A stretch of DNA of 64,000 bases from Rhodoblastus sp963828185 (GCA_963828185.1 CAWHDV010000002.1:248001-312000); one strand, 5' to 3'; counted from the first letter of the stretch, positions 34,114 through 43,949 are shown. The notes: generated from the sequence alone by a model not told the origin. Numbers and translations are program-made.

Positions 34114-35255
34114 CAGCGGACCTTCAAGGTGGTGAGGCCGACCAGGGCCAGGACGAAGGCCACGATCCAGAAGCGGACGACCACCTGCGGCTCGGACCAG
34201 CCCAATTGCTCGAAATGATGATGGATGGGCGCCATCTTGAACACGCGCTTGCCGGTCATCTTGAAGGACGCGACCTGGACGATGACCGAAAACGCCTCCA
34301 TCACGAACAGGCCGCCGACAACCGCGAGCACGATCTCGTGCTTGACCGCCACGGCAATGGCGGCGAGCATGCCGCCGAGCGCCAGAGAACCGGTGTCGCC
34401 CATGAAGATCTGGGCCGGCGGCGCGTTGAACCACAGGAAGCCGAGGCCGGCGCCGATCACCGCGCCGCACATGACCGTGAGCTCGCCTGCGCCCTGCACG
34501 TAATTGATGCCGAGGTAATGCGCGAAAATCTCGTTGCCGGCGAGATAGGCGATGATGCCGAAAGTCGCGGCCGCGATCATGACAGGCACGATGGCGAGCC
34601 CGTCGAGGCCATCGGTGAGGTTGACCGCATTGCCGGAGCCGACGACGACAAAGGCGGCGAAGGGCAGGAAGAGCCAGGACAGGTCGAGGATCGGGCCATG
34701 GATGAAAGGCGCGAACAGCCGGGTGGAGGGCGAGGCCACGCTGAACGGGGCGATGAAGGCGTGCAGGAAATCGCCGAACGAGGCGACCGGACCGCTCGCC
34801 GACGCGCACATCATGAAATAGGCGGCGAGGAGGGCGATCGTCGCTTCGCCGGCGAGGCGGGAACGGCCGGAAAAGCCCTTGTGGCTCTGCTTCGTCACCT
34901 TCAGGTAATCGTCATAGAAGCCGATCGCGCCGAAGCCCAGCGTCACGAACAGCACGATCCACACATAGGCGCTGCGCGGATTGGCCCAGAGCACGGTCGA
35001 GACGGTCAAGCCTGAGAGTATCATCAGGCCGCCCATGGTCGGCGTGCCTTTCTTGGCCAGGTGACTTTGCGGGCCGTCGGCGCGGATCGGCTGCCCCTTG
35101 CCCTGTTTCAGCCGCAGCGAGGCGATGATGGCGGGACCGAAGAAAAACACGAAGGCCAGGGCCGTGGCGGTGGCGCCGGCCGCACGGAAGGTGATGTAGC
35201 GAAAGACATTGAGCAGCCCGAAATGATGGGAAAACTCCGCGAGCCAGGTCAGCAT
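34113..35255 (-). CDS. mraY: Phospho-N-acetylmuramoyl-pentapeptide transferase MraY
   Basis: A 380-residue polytopic membrane enzyme that moves phospho-MurNAc-pentapeptide to undecaprenyl phosphate, giving lipid I. Motifs: HLAKKGTPTMGGLMIL, GFYDDYLKVTKQSHKG (metal-binding Asp pair), NAVNLTDGLDGLAI, GDTGSLALGG and the HHHFE loop (MAPIHHHFEQLGW). About ten membrane helices are present. It starts 7 bp inside the end of murF. Confidence 0.97.
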   Translation of the reverse strand: MLTWLAEFSHHFGLLNVFRYITFRAAGATATALAFVFFFGPAIIASLRLKQGKGQPIRADGPQSHLAKKGTPTMGGLMILSGLTVSTVLWANPRSAYVWIVLFVTLGFGAIGFYDDYLKVTKQSHKGFSGRSRLAGEATIALLAAYFMMCASASGPVASFGDFLHAFIAPFSVASPSTRLFAPFIHGPILDLSWLFLPFAAFVVVGSGNAVNLTDGLDGLAIVPVMIAAATFGIIAYLAGNEIFAHYLGINYVQGAGELTVMCGAVIGAGLGFLWFNAPPAQIFMGDTGSLALGGMLAAIAVAVKHEIVLAVVGGLFVMEAFSVIVQVASFKMTGKRVFKMAPIHHHFEQLGWSEPQVVVRFWIVAFVLALVGLTTLKVR

Positions 35256-36733
35256 TCGTCCATTCCTCGATCTCTTGCCTCGGTCTTTGGCTTTTCGGGC
35301 GCGGCGTAACGGGATTTGAGGCCGGCGACAAGCGCGTGCATGCGCGAGCCGTTCGAGCCCTTGACCATGATTGCGTCGCCGGGGCGCAAGGCCGCGGCGA
35401 CCAGCGGCTCGAGTTTCGCGGCGTCTTCGGCCCATGCGCCGCGCATTTCCGGCGCGAGCCCATCAAAAAGATGGCGCATCAGCGGTCCGGCGGCGAAAAC
35501 GCGATCGACGCGATTTTGCAACAGGGATTCGCCCAGGGAGAAATGCAGCGCCGGCGCCGTCGGCCCGAGTTCCAGCATGTCGCCGAGAACCGCCACGCGC
35601 CGTCCCTCGCCGGGAATTTTCGCCGCGCCCAGAAGATCGATGGCGGCGCGCATCGACGCTGGATTGGCGTTGTAGCTTTCGTCGATCAGCAGGATTTCGC
35701 TTTCCGGGGCGACTGGGTCGAGCCGCAGTTTTTCGCGCGCGCCGCGTCCTTGCGGGGCCGCGACATCAGCGAGCGAGGCGGCGGCGGCGCCAAGCTCCAG
35801 CCCGACGGCGCGGGCGGCGAGCAGCACGCTCAGGGCGTTGATCGCCAGGTGTTTTCCAGGCGCGCCGAGCCTGAAGTTCAACTCGCTGCCGAGGACTCGC
35901 GCGCAAATGCGGGAAAAATCCTCTTCCGCTTCGAATCGCAGCAATTGCGCGTCGGCGGACGGATGGGCGCCGAAGGTCAGGATGTGCCCGGCCGGCGATT
36001 TCTTCGCCGCCGCCTCCAGCAGGTCGAACGTCTCGATGTCGCGGTTGAGGATGGCGACGCCGCCGCGGATCAGGCCGGAGAATATCTCGGCCTTGGCCTG
36101 CGCGATTTCCTCGACATCGGCGAAATGTTCGAGATGGACCGGCGCGACATTGGTGACAACAGCCACATGCGGACGCACCATGCCCACCAGCGGCGTGATC
36201 TCGCCGGCATGGTTCATGCCGATCTCGAACACCGCGTAGCGCGCCTGTTCCGGCAATCGCGCCAGCATCAGCGGCACGCCCCAGTGGTTGTTGTAGGATT
36301 TGTCCGAGGCATGGGTCGGCCCTGCGTCGGACAGGACTTTGCGCAACGTCTCCTTGGTCGAGGTCTTGCCGACCGACCCGGTCACCGCGATGATTTTCGC
36401 GCGGCTGCGCTTGCGCGCCGCCCGCGCCAGCTCCTCCATCGACTTGAGCACGTCGCGCACGACGTAAAGCGTTCCATGGCCGCGCAAGGCGTCGGCATGG
36501 GCCTCGTCAACCACGGCCGCCGCCGCGCCGCATTCAAACGCCTTGGCGACATAGTCGTGGCCGTCGCTGTTGTCGCCCTTGATCGCAAAGTACAGGTCGC
36601 CTTTTTGCAGCGTGCGCGTGTCGATGGAGACGCCCGACACCCCTTCCGGCGCGAGGCCGGAGACGCGGGCGCGCAAGGGCGCAACAAGACCCAAACCACT
36701 CCAGAGATAGCCGCTCTCCATCATTCCGCTCAT
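35249..36733 (-). CDS. murF: UDP-MurNAc-tripeptide--D-alanyl-D-alanine ligase MurF
   Basis: A 494-residue Mur ligase that adds D-Ala-D-Ala to complete the pentapeptide. Motifs: GVSIDTRTLQKGDLYFAIKG, the ATP loop VTGSVGKTSTKETL (about 116-129), EIGMNHAGEITPL, TNVAPVHLEHF, IDESYNANPASMRAAI and MVKGSNGSRMH. The C-terminal tail (KSRYAAPEKPKTEARDRG) is longer than in E. coli and polar. The ATG at 36733 overlaps the murE stop by 4 bp. Confidence 0.97.
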   Translation of the reverse strand: MSGMMESGYLWSGLGLVAPLRARVSGLAPEGVSGVSIDTRTLQKGDLYFAIKGDNSDGHDYVAKAFECGAAAAVVDEAHADALRGHGTLYVVRDVLKSMEELARAARKRSRAKIIAVTGSVGKTSTKETLRKVLSDAGPTHASDKSYNNHWGVPLMLARLPEQARYAVFEIGMNHAGEITPLVGMVRPHVAVVTNVAPVHLEHFADVEEIAQAKAEIFSGLIRGGVAILNRDIETFDLLEAAAKKSPAGHILTFGAHPSADAQLLRFEAEEDFSRICARVLGSELNFRLGAPGKHLAINALSVLLAARAVGLELGAAAASLADVAAPQGRGAREKLRLDPVAPESEILLIDESYNANPASMRAAIDLLGAAKIPGEGRRVAVLGDMLELGPTAPALHFSLGESLLQNRVDRVFAAGPLMRHLFDGLAPEMRGAWAEDAAKLEPLVAAALRPGDAIMVKGSNGSRMHALVAGLKSRYAAPEKPKTEARDRGMDEC

Positions 36734-38172
36734 GCGGAAAACTCCTTCAACGCCGCGCGGGCTTCCTCATGGTCGGAAAATGGCAGCACGTCCTTGCCGA
36801 CGATCTGCCCGGTTTCGTGGCCCTTGCCGGCGATCAGCAGCACGTCGCCCGGCCGCAGCATTCCGACGCTGGCGCGAATGGCCTCGCCGCGACCGCCGAT
36901 CTCGGTCGCCCCCGGCGCCTGGCTGAGAATTTCGGCGCGAATGCGGGCCGGCTCCTCGCTGCGGGGATTGTCGTCCGTGACGATGACCACATCGGCGCCT
37001 TTCGCGGCGATGGCGCCCATGATCGGCCGCTTGCCGGCGTCGCGGTCGCCGCCGCAGCCAAACACGACAATCAGCCGGTTCTTCGCAAAGGGCCGCAGCG
37101 CGGCGAGCGCCTTTTCGAGCGCGTCCGGCTTGTGGGCGTAATCGACGAAAACCGGCGCGCCGGCCTTTTCGCCGACCCGTTCGAGCCGCCCGGGCGCGCC
37201 ACGCAAGGTCTCGATCGCCGCGAAGACTTTTTCGCTGGGACAGCCGACATTGAGCGCCAACCCGGCCGCGACGAGCGCGTTCTCCGCCTGGAAGCCGCCC
37301 GCCAGCGGCAGTCTTACCCGCAGATCCTCGCCCTCGAACACCAGATCGAGCAGGAGTGAAAAACCTTCCGCCCGCATGGCTTTCAGGCGCAAGCCCTCGC
37401 CCTTTTCGCCCACTGAAAAAACACGCAGGCCGCGTGAAAAACAATGCGCGATCACGCGGGCGGAGAAATCGTTGTCGGCGGCGATGACCGCCGGCTGGCC
37501 GGGTCGCAGGAGCGTGTCGAACAGGCGCAGCTTGGCGGAGAAATAATCTTCGAGGCCGGCGTGATAATCGAGGTGGTCGCGCGACAGGTTGGTGAAGGCC
37601 CCGGCCGACAGCCTCACGCCGTCGAGGCGGCGCTGGTCGAGCCCGTGCGACGAGGCCTCCATGGCGAGATGGGTGACGCCTTCGCCGGCCAGGGCGTCGA
37701 GCGTCCTGTGCAGGGTCAGCGGATCGGGCGTGGTCAGCGAGCCATAGACGGCGCCGGACGGCTTGATCACGCCGATCGTGCCGAGCGAGGCTGCGGCAAA
37801 CCCGCAGGACGCGAAGATCTGGCGGGTGAAGTCGGCGACGGAGGTCTTGCCCGACGTGCCGGTGACGGCGACGATGGTTTCCGGCTGGCGCGGATAAAGC
37901 GCGGCGGCGGCCTTCGACAGGGCGGCGCGGACGTCGCCGACCTGGATGAAGGGGAAAAGCGAATCCTCGCCTTGCGGCGGCGCCTCGCCGACGATCGCCA
38001 CCGCGCCCGCCTTGATCGCCTGCGCCGCGAACGCCATTCCGTCCGCCTTGGCGCCGGCCACGGCGAAGAACAGGAAGCCCGGCGCGACGGCGCGACTGTC
38101 GGCGGAAACGCCGGTCACGTCGAAGGAGCGGAAAGCTTCCGGCGCTTCGGGGAGCAAGGCGTCGAGGCGCAT
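36730..38172 (-). CDS. murE: UDP-MurNAc-L-Ala-D-Glu--meso-diaminopimelate ligase MurE
   Basis: A 480-residue Mur ligase that adds the third stem-peptide residue. Motifs: GVSADSRAVAPGFLFFA, the ATP loop VTGTSGKTSVADFTRQ (about 109-124), MEASSHGLDQRRLDG, TNLSRDHLDYH and the diaminopimelate-binding DNPR (TDDNPRSEEPARI). The DNPR motif indicates meso-DAP, not lysine. The ATG at 38172 shares one base with the ftsI stop; an adjoining upstream TTG is unlikely to be used. Confidence 0.97.
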   Translation of the reverse strand: MRLDALLPEAPEAFRSFDVTGVSADSRAVAPGFLFFAVAGAKADGMAFAAQAIKAGAVAIVGEAPPQGEDSLFPFIQVGDVRAALSKAAAALYPRQPETIVAVTGTSGKTSVADFTRQIFASCGFAAASLGTIGVIKPSGAVYGSLTTPDPLTLHRTLDALAGEGVTHLAMEASSHGLDQRRLDGVRLSAGAFTNLSRDHLDYHAGLEDYFSAKLRLFDTLLRPGQPAVIAADNDFSARVIAHCFSRGLRVFSVGEKGEGLRLKAMRAEGFSLLLDLVFEGEDLRVRLPLAGGFQAENALVAAGLALNVGCPSEKVFAAIETLRGAPGRLERVGEKAGAPVFVDYAHKPDALEKALAALRPFAKNRLIVVFGCGGDRDAGKRPIMGAIAAKGADVVIVTDDNPRSEEPARIRAEILSQAPGATEIGGRGEAIRASVGMLRPGDVLLIAGKGHETGQIVGKDVLPFSDHEEARAALKEFSA

Positions 38173-40055
38173 CAAAGCTCCTGCTTTCGTTGGGCGGGCG
38201 TGTTGACGAAGCCATAGCCCATCCGCGCCAGCAGGGGGAAGGGGTCGGTCGGCAGCTCGAGGCGGGGTTCGAGGCCGAGCAGCGGAGAGACGCGCTCGAT
38301 CAGCCGTCCCGTGATATAGCCCGAATTATAGGCTGCGGTATTGTAATGTCCGTCCTGCGGCAGGCCCTGCGGATCATCCATCACCGCCATGAACAGGTAG
38401 CGCGGCTTGTCGGCCGGGACGACCGCCATGAAAGTGGTGAACACGGCCGTTTTTGAATAGCGGCCATTGATGACCTTTTCCGCCGTGCCGGTCTTGCCGC
38501 CGACGAAATAGCCGGGAATGTTGGCCTTCCTCGCCGTGCCGATTTCCGCGTTAAGCCGCATGATATAGCGCAGCGCCTCCGAGGTTTCCGGGCGCACCAC
38601 CCGCGGCTCCTGGGTCTTGTCCCAGCCGGCCGGGCGCTTCAGGAAGGTCGGCACGATCAGATAGCCGCCGTTCATCAGCGCGCCGACCGCCATCATCGCT
38701 TGTAGCGGCGCCACCGCCAGGCCATGGCCGAAGGCGATGGTCATGGTCGAAACCTCGCCCCAGTTGCGCGGCACGATCGGTTCGGCGCTTTCCGGCAGTT
38801 CCGTGCGCATGCGGGTGAGCTGGCCCACCTTGCGCAGGAAGGCCTTGTGGCCTTCGACTCCGACCATCAGCGCCAGACGCGCCGTGCCGACATTGGACGA
38901 ATAGGTGAAAATCTCCGGCACGGTCAACGGGCGGTTCTGCGCGTGGTAATCGTGGATGAAGCTGTGGCCGGCGCGAATTTTCGCCGGCGCGTCGACGCGC
39001 GAACCGAGCGTGACCTTGCGGTCATCCAGCGCCATGGCGATGGTCAAGGCCTTGAAGGTCGAGCCCATTTCATAAACGCCGACAGTCAGACGGTTGATGT
39101 TGTTCGGCTTCAACGCGTCGACCGGATTGTTGGGGTCGTAATCGGGAAGCGAGGCCTCGGCGACCACCTCGCCGGTGTTGACGTCGAGGATGGCGGCGGC
39201 GGCGCCCTTGGCCGAAAAGCGCTGCATTCCCTGCTCGAGTTCGTCGCGCAGGGCGTGGGTGGCGCGCATGTCGAGCGACATGGCGATCGGCTTGAGGTTT
39301 TCCGGGGCCAGGTTGAAGCCCGCGCCGTGCAGATCGGCGAGACCCTGGCCGTCGACGTATTTTTCAATGCCGGCGATGCCGTTGTTGTCGGAATTGGTGA
39401 AGCCCAGAGCATGGGCGCCAAGCGGTCCGTTCGGATAAACGCGCTTGTTTTCCGGCATGAAGCCGATGCCGGGGAGGCCAAGGCGGAAGATCGCCTGCCG
39501 CTGCGCCGGCGAGACTTCGCGCTTGACCCACACGAAGCCCTTGCGCGAGCCGAACTTTTCGCGCAATTCGCGGGCGTTCAGCTCCGGCAGGATGGCGGTG
39601 ATGAGTTCGGTCGCCTCGTCCTTGTCGATGATGTTGCGCGGTTCGGCGAAGACCGACATGACCTTGACATCGGTCGCGAGGATTTCGCCATTGCGATCGA
39701 CGAGATCGGGCCGCGCGGCGGACACCGCGTCTTGAGCCTCGCTCCGCTCCGAATGCGGGTCTGGTTTCGTGCCGAAATAGGCGAGCCGGCCGATGAACAG
39801 AAGAAAAAGCGCGGCGAAGCAAGCCGTCACCAGGCGGATGCGGCCGGGGCTTTTCGACAGATGCGTGGAGCGGATATCGTCCAGCCAGGCCTTCTTGTCG
39901 AAGGGCTTTTTCGGCGGTTTCGCGAGCGCATGCGAGACGGGCGCGACGCGTGGGACGGACGCCGGCTCGGGCCTGATTTCGGGCGCGACAAATTCAAGCC
40001 GGGCGATTTCTGGACTGGCGATTTCAGGCGGCTGGCGCCGGAGTTCCGGTTCCAT
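38172..40055 (-). CDS. ftsI: Septal peptidoglycan transpeptidase FtsI (PBP3)
   Basis: A 627-residue class B penicillin-binding protein. A cytoplasmic N-terminus of about 75 residues rich in Pro and Glu precedes one membrane helix (LVTACFAALFLLFIGRLAYF). A dimerisation/pedestal domain begins at RPDLVDRNGEILATDV. The transpeptidase domain has SxxK in EMGSTFKAL, SxN in TYSSNVGTARL and KTG in GGKTGTAEKV. It crosslinks septal peptidoglycan made by FtsW. The N-terminal cytoplasmic extension is longer than in gammaproteobacteria. It lies 3 bp downstream of ftsL. Confidence 0.96.
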   Translation of the reverse strand: MEPELRRQPPEIASPEIARLEFVAPEIRPEPASVPRVAPVSHALAKPPKKPFDKKAWLDDIRSTHLSKSPGRIRLVTACFAALFLLFIGRLAYFGTKPDPHSERSEAQDAVSAARPDLVDRNGEILATDVKVMSVFAEPRNIIDKDEATELITAILPELNARELREKFGSRKGFVWVKREVSPAQRQAIFRLGLPGIGFMPENKRVYPNGPLGAHALGFTNSDNNGIAGIEKYVDGQGLADLHGAGFNLAPENLKPIAMSLDMRATHALRDELEQGMQRFSAKGAAAAILDVNTGEVVAEASLPDYDPNNPVDALKPNNINRLTVGVYEMGSTFKALTIAMALDDRKVTLGSRVDAPAKIRAGHSFIHDYHAQNRPLTVPEIFTYSSNVGTARLALMVGVEGHKAFLRKVGQLTRMRTELPESAEPIVPRNWGEVSTMTIAFGHGLAVAPLQAMMAVGALMNGGYLIVPTFLKRPAGWDKTQEPRVVRPETSEALRYIMRLNAEIGTARKANIPGYFVGGKTGTAEKVINGRYSKTAVFTTFMAVVPADKPRYLFMAVMDDPQGLPQDGHYNTAAYNSGYITGRLIERVSPLLGLEPRLELPTDPFPLLARMGYGFVNTPAQRKQEL

Positions 40056-40058
40056 GTC

Positions 40059-40454
40059 TTACTTCCCCCGCTTGCGCGGCGCGGGCGACCTCGCGGTCGA
40101 GTCCTCAGCCCCCGGCGCGTCCGCCGGCGCGCCAAGGCCCAGTTCCTTCAGCTCCGCGCCGATTTCGTCGCCGTGCGAAACCCGGTCGGGCAGGCTGGAC
40201 ACCGTGGCGATTTGCGACAGGTCCATCACCTGGCCGGCGAGATACTTGTCGGCCAGGCCCTCGATGCGCACGGGCGCCGCGACATGCGCCCATTCCGCGC
40301 GCAGCATGGCGACAGAATCGGTCTCGCTCTGCAATTCCTGCTTGAGCTTGATCATGCGTTCGGCCTGATAAAGCGCGGCGTATTTGATCGAATAGGCGTA
40401 AAGGGCCGAGCCGATCAGCGCAACAATCGCCAGAACGTTGAGAATGCGCAACAT
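40059..40454 (-). CDS. ftsL: Cell division protein FtsL
   Basis: A 131-residue bitopic protein in the ftsL position between rsmH and ftsI. One membrane helix (about 3-22) is followed by a coiled-coil segment (YQAERMIKLKQELQSETDSVAML, here quoted only by its ends at about 29-51) and the short LRAEWAHVAAPVRIEGLADK motif seen in alphaproteobacterial FtsL. The tail is basic and proline-rich. FtsL bridges FtsQ/FtsB with FtsW/FtsI. Assignment rests on position and architecture, since FtsL sequences diverge strongly. Confidence 0.88.
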   Translation of the reverse strand: MLRILNVLAIVALIGSALYAYSIKYAALYQAERMIKLKQELQSETDSVAMLRAEWAHVAAPVRIEGLADKYLAGQVMDLSQIATVSSLPDRVSHGDEIGAELKELGLGAPADAPGAEDSTARSPAPRKRGK

Positions 40455-40455
40455 T

Positions 40456-41460
40456 TCAGCGTCTCTCCGTGCGGTTTGACGTTACGTCCGCCGGGGCTTC
40501 CCGGGCTGCGGACCCGCTACGCTCCGCCCAGCGCAGCTTGGCCGAGCGGGCGCGCGGATTTTCCACGCATTCGCGAGCGGTCGGGACCACGGGCTGGCGG
40601 CCTGAAACGATAAAGGTCGGCGGCGGCGGCGCGATTTCGCCCGGCAGCAGCCGCGAGGGCGCCCGGCCGCGCCCGCTGCGCCCGGCGAAGAAATGCTTGG
40701 CGATGCGGTCTTCCAGCGAATGGAAAGTCACCACCGCCAGCCGGCCGCCCGGGCGCAGCAGCCGCTCCGCCGCTCCGAGGGCCTGGGACAGTTCGTCCAG
40801 TTCCTCGTTGACGGCGATGCGCAGGGCCTGGAACGAGCGCGTGGCCGGATGGATTTCCTGCGGCTTGCCCGGATTCGCCCGGGCGATGATCTCGGCGAGG
40901 ACGCGGGTCGTGGTGATCGGCGCCTTGGCGCGCTCGATGACGATGGCGCGGGCGATGCGGCGCGAGGCGCGCTCCTCGCCGTAAAGATAGATCAGGTTGG
41001 CGAGCGCGTCCTGCTCAAGCTCGTTGACGAGATCGGCGGCGCTGCGGCCCGAGCGCTCCATGCGCATGTCGAGCGGTCCGTCGAAACGAAAGGAAAAGCC
41101 GCGCTCAGGCTGGTCAAACTGCATCGACGACACGCCGATATCGAGCACGATTCCGTCAAACAGCCCCAAAGTCCTGTCGCGGGCCGCCTGCTCCATGCGC
41201 GAAAAGCGGGTGTGCGACAACATGAGACGGCCCGCGCTCTCGGCGACGAGCTTTTCGCCCGCCGTGATCGCGGTCGGGTCGCGGTCGAGCGCCAGCACGC
41301 GTCCGCCCTCGGCCAGGATGGCGCGCGAATAGCCGCCGGCGCCGAAAGTGGCGTCGAGATAAAGGCCGCCAGGCGCGACAGCGAGCGCCGCCAAAGCCTC
41401 GGCGGCCATGACCGGCAGATGCGGCGCGGCGGCGGCGCCTTCCCTTGCGGCGTCGGTCAT
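40456..41460 (-). CDS. rsmH: 16S rRNA (cytosine-1402-N4)-methyltransferase RsmH (MraW)
   Basis: A 334-residue SAM-dependent enzyme that methylates N4 of C1402 of 16S rRNA. Motifs: HLPVMAAEALAALAV, YLDATFGAGGYSRAIL (SAM-binding), ALDRDPTAI, FDGIVLDIGVSSMQFDQ, RGFSFRFDGPLDMRM and VVTFHSLEDRIAKHFF. It is the first gene of the dcw operon here; the usual mraZ is not upstream. The ATG at 41460 begins MTDAAREG. Confidence 0.96.
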   Translation of the reverse strand: MTDAAREGAAAAPHLPVMAAEALAALAVAPGGLYLDATFGAGGYSRAILAEGGRVLALDRDPTAITAGEKLVAESAGRLMLSHTRFSRMEQAARDRTLGLFDGIVLDIGVSSMQFDQPERGFSFRFDGPLDMRMERSGRSAADLVNELEQDALANLIYLYGEERASRRIARAIVIERAKAPITTTRVLAEIIARANPGKPQEIHPATRSFQALRIAVNEELDELSQALGAAERLLRPGGRLAVVTFHSLEDRIAKHFFAGRSGRGRAPSRLLPGEIAPPPPTFIVSGRQPVVPTARECVENPRARSAKLRWAERSGSAAREAPADVTSNRTERR

Positions 41461-41830
41461 CGACAGACTCCAGGACGCGAGGCGGACGAAAAAAAAGGTT
41501 CCAAATGCGTGACCCGACTCCAGATTTTTCCACGCGCCGGGATTTTTCGGCGCGACACGTTTTTTCCCCGCGCCGAATTTTTTGCGCGCGAAAATGGGGC
41601 GCCGGCGGCGTCCCTCGCTGGGCGCCGCCCTTCCGCCGCTGAGAGGGTGGGTTGGGCTAACATGCGGCATTTTGAGCGTCAACGCGGGACCGGCGGCCTT
41701 GGGGAGCTTGCAAACGAGCCGGATTAAACCATCGTTAGCGTTAAGAGTTTGTTGACAAGGCTGGCTCGACTTAACGATTTGGACGGATGTCGCCCCGTCG
41801 CAACGGCTCCGGCCCCCGGAAATCTCTTCC
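41461..41830. other. Leader region upstream of rsmH; no mraZ
   Basis: These 370 bp occupy the place where mraZ would normally stand. I find no MraZ-like reading frame. There is a hairpin of CGCGCCG (41533-41539) with CGGCGCG (41548-41554), and three A/T-tracts of 5-6 bases alternate with GCGCG-rich blocks between 41525 and 41595. The promoter of the dcw operon must lie here or further upstream. Confidence 0.5.
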
Positions 41831-42235
41831 ATGTTATTAGCGCTACTCGCTTTTGCCCGACTGGGCCGGAGGAGGAATTTTTCATCGCCGCCCCGGCTTT
41901 GCGCCGCCGTGTTGCTGCTTTCCGTTCTCCCAGCCAGCGCCGGTGAGGTCGCCGAGAGCATGGACGGCGTGGCCCGAGCCGCCGGCCTGATGCACGAGAT
42001 CGCCCGGACCTGCCCGCCTTTTGGCGCCGACGCCGGGGAAGCGCAAAAATTCTACCGGACCTTCGCGGACGCCGGAATGGAGGCCTTTGGACCAGGCTTC
42101 AAGGCGGCGCTGGACAAGCAAGCGGCGCGCGCGCACCGCCAGGCGCAAGCGCGCGGCGTCGCGCTCTGGTGCGAGGAGCAGCGCGAACTCCAGAACGGGA
42201 TCGGCAATAGCCGACTGTTCGCGCCAAAAAAATAG
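41831..42235 (+). CDS. Small secreted hypothetical protein
   Basis: A 134-residue protein with a basic-hydrophobic N-terminus (about 1-38) ending LPASAGEVAES, a likely signal peptide. The mature part is helical, with two cysteines (ARTCPPFG and LWCEEQR) that could form a disulphide. I recognise no family. The upstream ribosome-binding site is weak (GGAAATC). It runs opposite to the dcw operon and its end lies just next to the 3' end of rnpB. Confidence 0.5.
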   Translation: MLLALLAFARLGRRRNFSSPPRLCAAVLLLSVLPASAGEVAESMDGVARAAGLMHEIARTCPPFGADAGEAQKFYRTFADAGMEAFGPGFKAALDKQAARAHRQAQARGVALWCEEQRELQNGIGNSRLFAPKK

Positions 42236-42262
42236 CGAGAGCGGAACGCCCGTTCGCCCAGG
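42225..42262 (-). terminator. Possible terminator of rnpB
   Basis: On the minus strand GCGAACG and CGTTCCGC can pair with one bulge, and a run of seven T follows 8 bases later. The stem is short and imperfect, and the T-run lies in the end of the opposite gene. Confidence 0.35.
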
Positions 42263-42276
42263 CTCGGAAAATTATT

Positions 42277-42685
<409 letters not shown>

Positions 42686-42796
42686 CGAGGGCGCTGCGTC
42701 AAGCTTTTTTCCCAGCGCGTGCGCTGGTGGGAGCGAGCGCGACGCCGAGCTGACGCGAGGGCCCATGCGCGCGCATGGGCGGCGAAAAAAGAAAAA

Positions 42797-43342
42797 CTAC
42801 CTGCTGGCCATGATGGCGCGCGCCTTCGAGCAATAGGCGCGGTTGGCGGCGTTCATATGCGTGGCGTAGGCGCCCGACTGGTAGCGCATCACCGTGGCGC
42901 AGACATTGCCGCCGGATTTGCGATAGACCTGCGCCAGATATTTCATGCCGAAGCGGATGTTGGTCTCGGCCTTGTAGAGTTCGCCCGAGGAGCCGCTGAA
43001 TCCGACGCCGCGCGCCGTCGCCGGCTTGATCTGCATCAGGCCGAGCGCGCCGGCGCTGGAGGAGACATGCGGTTTGTAGGTGCTCTCGATGCGCACGACG
43101 GCGTCGGCGAGCTTGAACGGCACGCCATTGGCGGCCGCGTGCTTGGCGATCAGGGCGCGAATGGCGCTGACCCCGGCGCCGCCCGGCGCCCGCAGGGCGT
43201 GGCGAGCCCCGTGATGATGGTGAGAGGAACGAAAAGCGGCGCTCCCATGTGAATGATGGCGATGGTATTTCGCGGCCTGAGCCGGGATGACCGAAAGACC
43301 CGCAAGCGACATTCCAACAAGTGCAGCCAGACCTAATTTCAT
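42797..43342 (-). CDS. Lytic transglycosylase, SLT domain
   Basis: A 181-residue secreted protein. The signal peptide (1-24) ends VIPAQAAK. A His-rich linker follows (about 25-50; HRHHSHG, HHHHG). The SLT domain has the catalytic Glu in AVVRIESTYKPHVSS, then GALGLMQIKPATARGVG and NIRFGMKYLAQVYRKSGG. These enzymes cleave the glycan strand to 1,6-anhydro-MurNAc. The His-rich segment could bind metal. The ATG at 43342 gives the signal peptide directly; an upstream in-frame start is unnecessary. Confidence 0.88.
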   Translation of the reverse strand: MKLGLAALVGMSLAGLSVIPAQAAKYHRHHSHGSAAFRSSHHHHGARHALRAPGGAGVSAIRALIAKHAAANGVPFKLADAVVRIESTYKPHVSSSAGALGLMQIKPATARGVGFSGSSGELYKAETNIRFGMKYLAQVYRKSGGNVCATVMRYQSGAYATHMNAANRAYCSKARAIMASR

Positions 43343-43636
43343 CCAGACAACCTTTTCCCTATTGATCGACGATGGGGTTGATGACGGACGAATATGTCCA
43401 AATATAGGCACATGTCAAATCACCACGTTTCGACGCTACGCCTCAGCGTCATTTAGCACACTCACGATTTATTACTGCCATGCTAATTTTTACTTGCGTA
43501 ATAAGTTTATGTGGATATTTTTGCTTCGCCGACGAAGCGGCAAGCAGAAAGGCGGCAGGTTTCGGCTAAGATGTCGATTCTGCGAATCAGGCGGCGGCGG
43601 GACGCGCTTTTCGTCCCGCCATCTGGAGGACTTTTG

Positions 43637-43933
43637 ATGAAGAAGGGCATTTTGCTGGCGACGGCGCTGGCGAGCGCGCTGGGCCTCGCCGGTTGCGGCT
43701 ACACCCAGGAGCAGCGCACCGTGAACGGCGCGGCGCTCGGCGGCGCCACCGGCGCGCTGCTTGGCGCGGCCACCACCGGCCGGGCCGGCGGCGCCCTGGC
43801 CGGCGGCCTGATCGGCGCGGCCGCGGGCGGCATCATCGGCGCGAACAGCGCGCCGCCGCCGCCGCGCCGCCGCTGCGCCGAATTCGAGGTGGACGATTAC
43901 GGCCGCCGCCACTGCACCGCCTGGTACGACTGA
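43637..43933 (+). CDS. Glycine-zipper lipoprotein
   Basis: A 98-residue outer-membrane-type lipoprotein. The lipobox is LGLAGCG (Cys20). The mature part is a glycine-zipper (GGATGALLGAATTG ... GGLIGAAAGGIIG), which forms hydrophobic helices that pack or insert in membranes. The C-terminal part is RRRCAEFEVDDYGRRHCTAWYD, with two cysteines. ATG 43637 follows GGAGGACTTTTG. It is 16 bp upstream of the amidase gene, so both may be one operon. Confidence 0.75.
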   Translation: MKKGILLATALASALGLAGCGYTQEQRTVNGAALGGATGALLGAATTGRAGGALAGGLIGAAAGGIIGANSAPPPPRRRCAEFEVDDYGRRHCTAWYD

Positions 43934-43949
43934 CCCGGATTTTCAGGCC

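Noticed and set aside
41520..41600. Plus-strand terminators in the rsmH leader
   Set aside because: The hairpin with T-tract could end a plus-strand transcript, but no plus-strand gene lies upstream; it is treated as part of the dcw leader.
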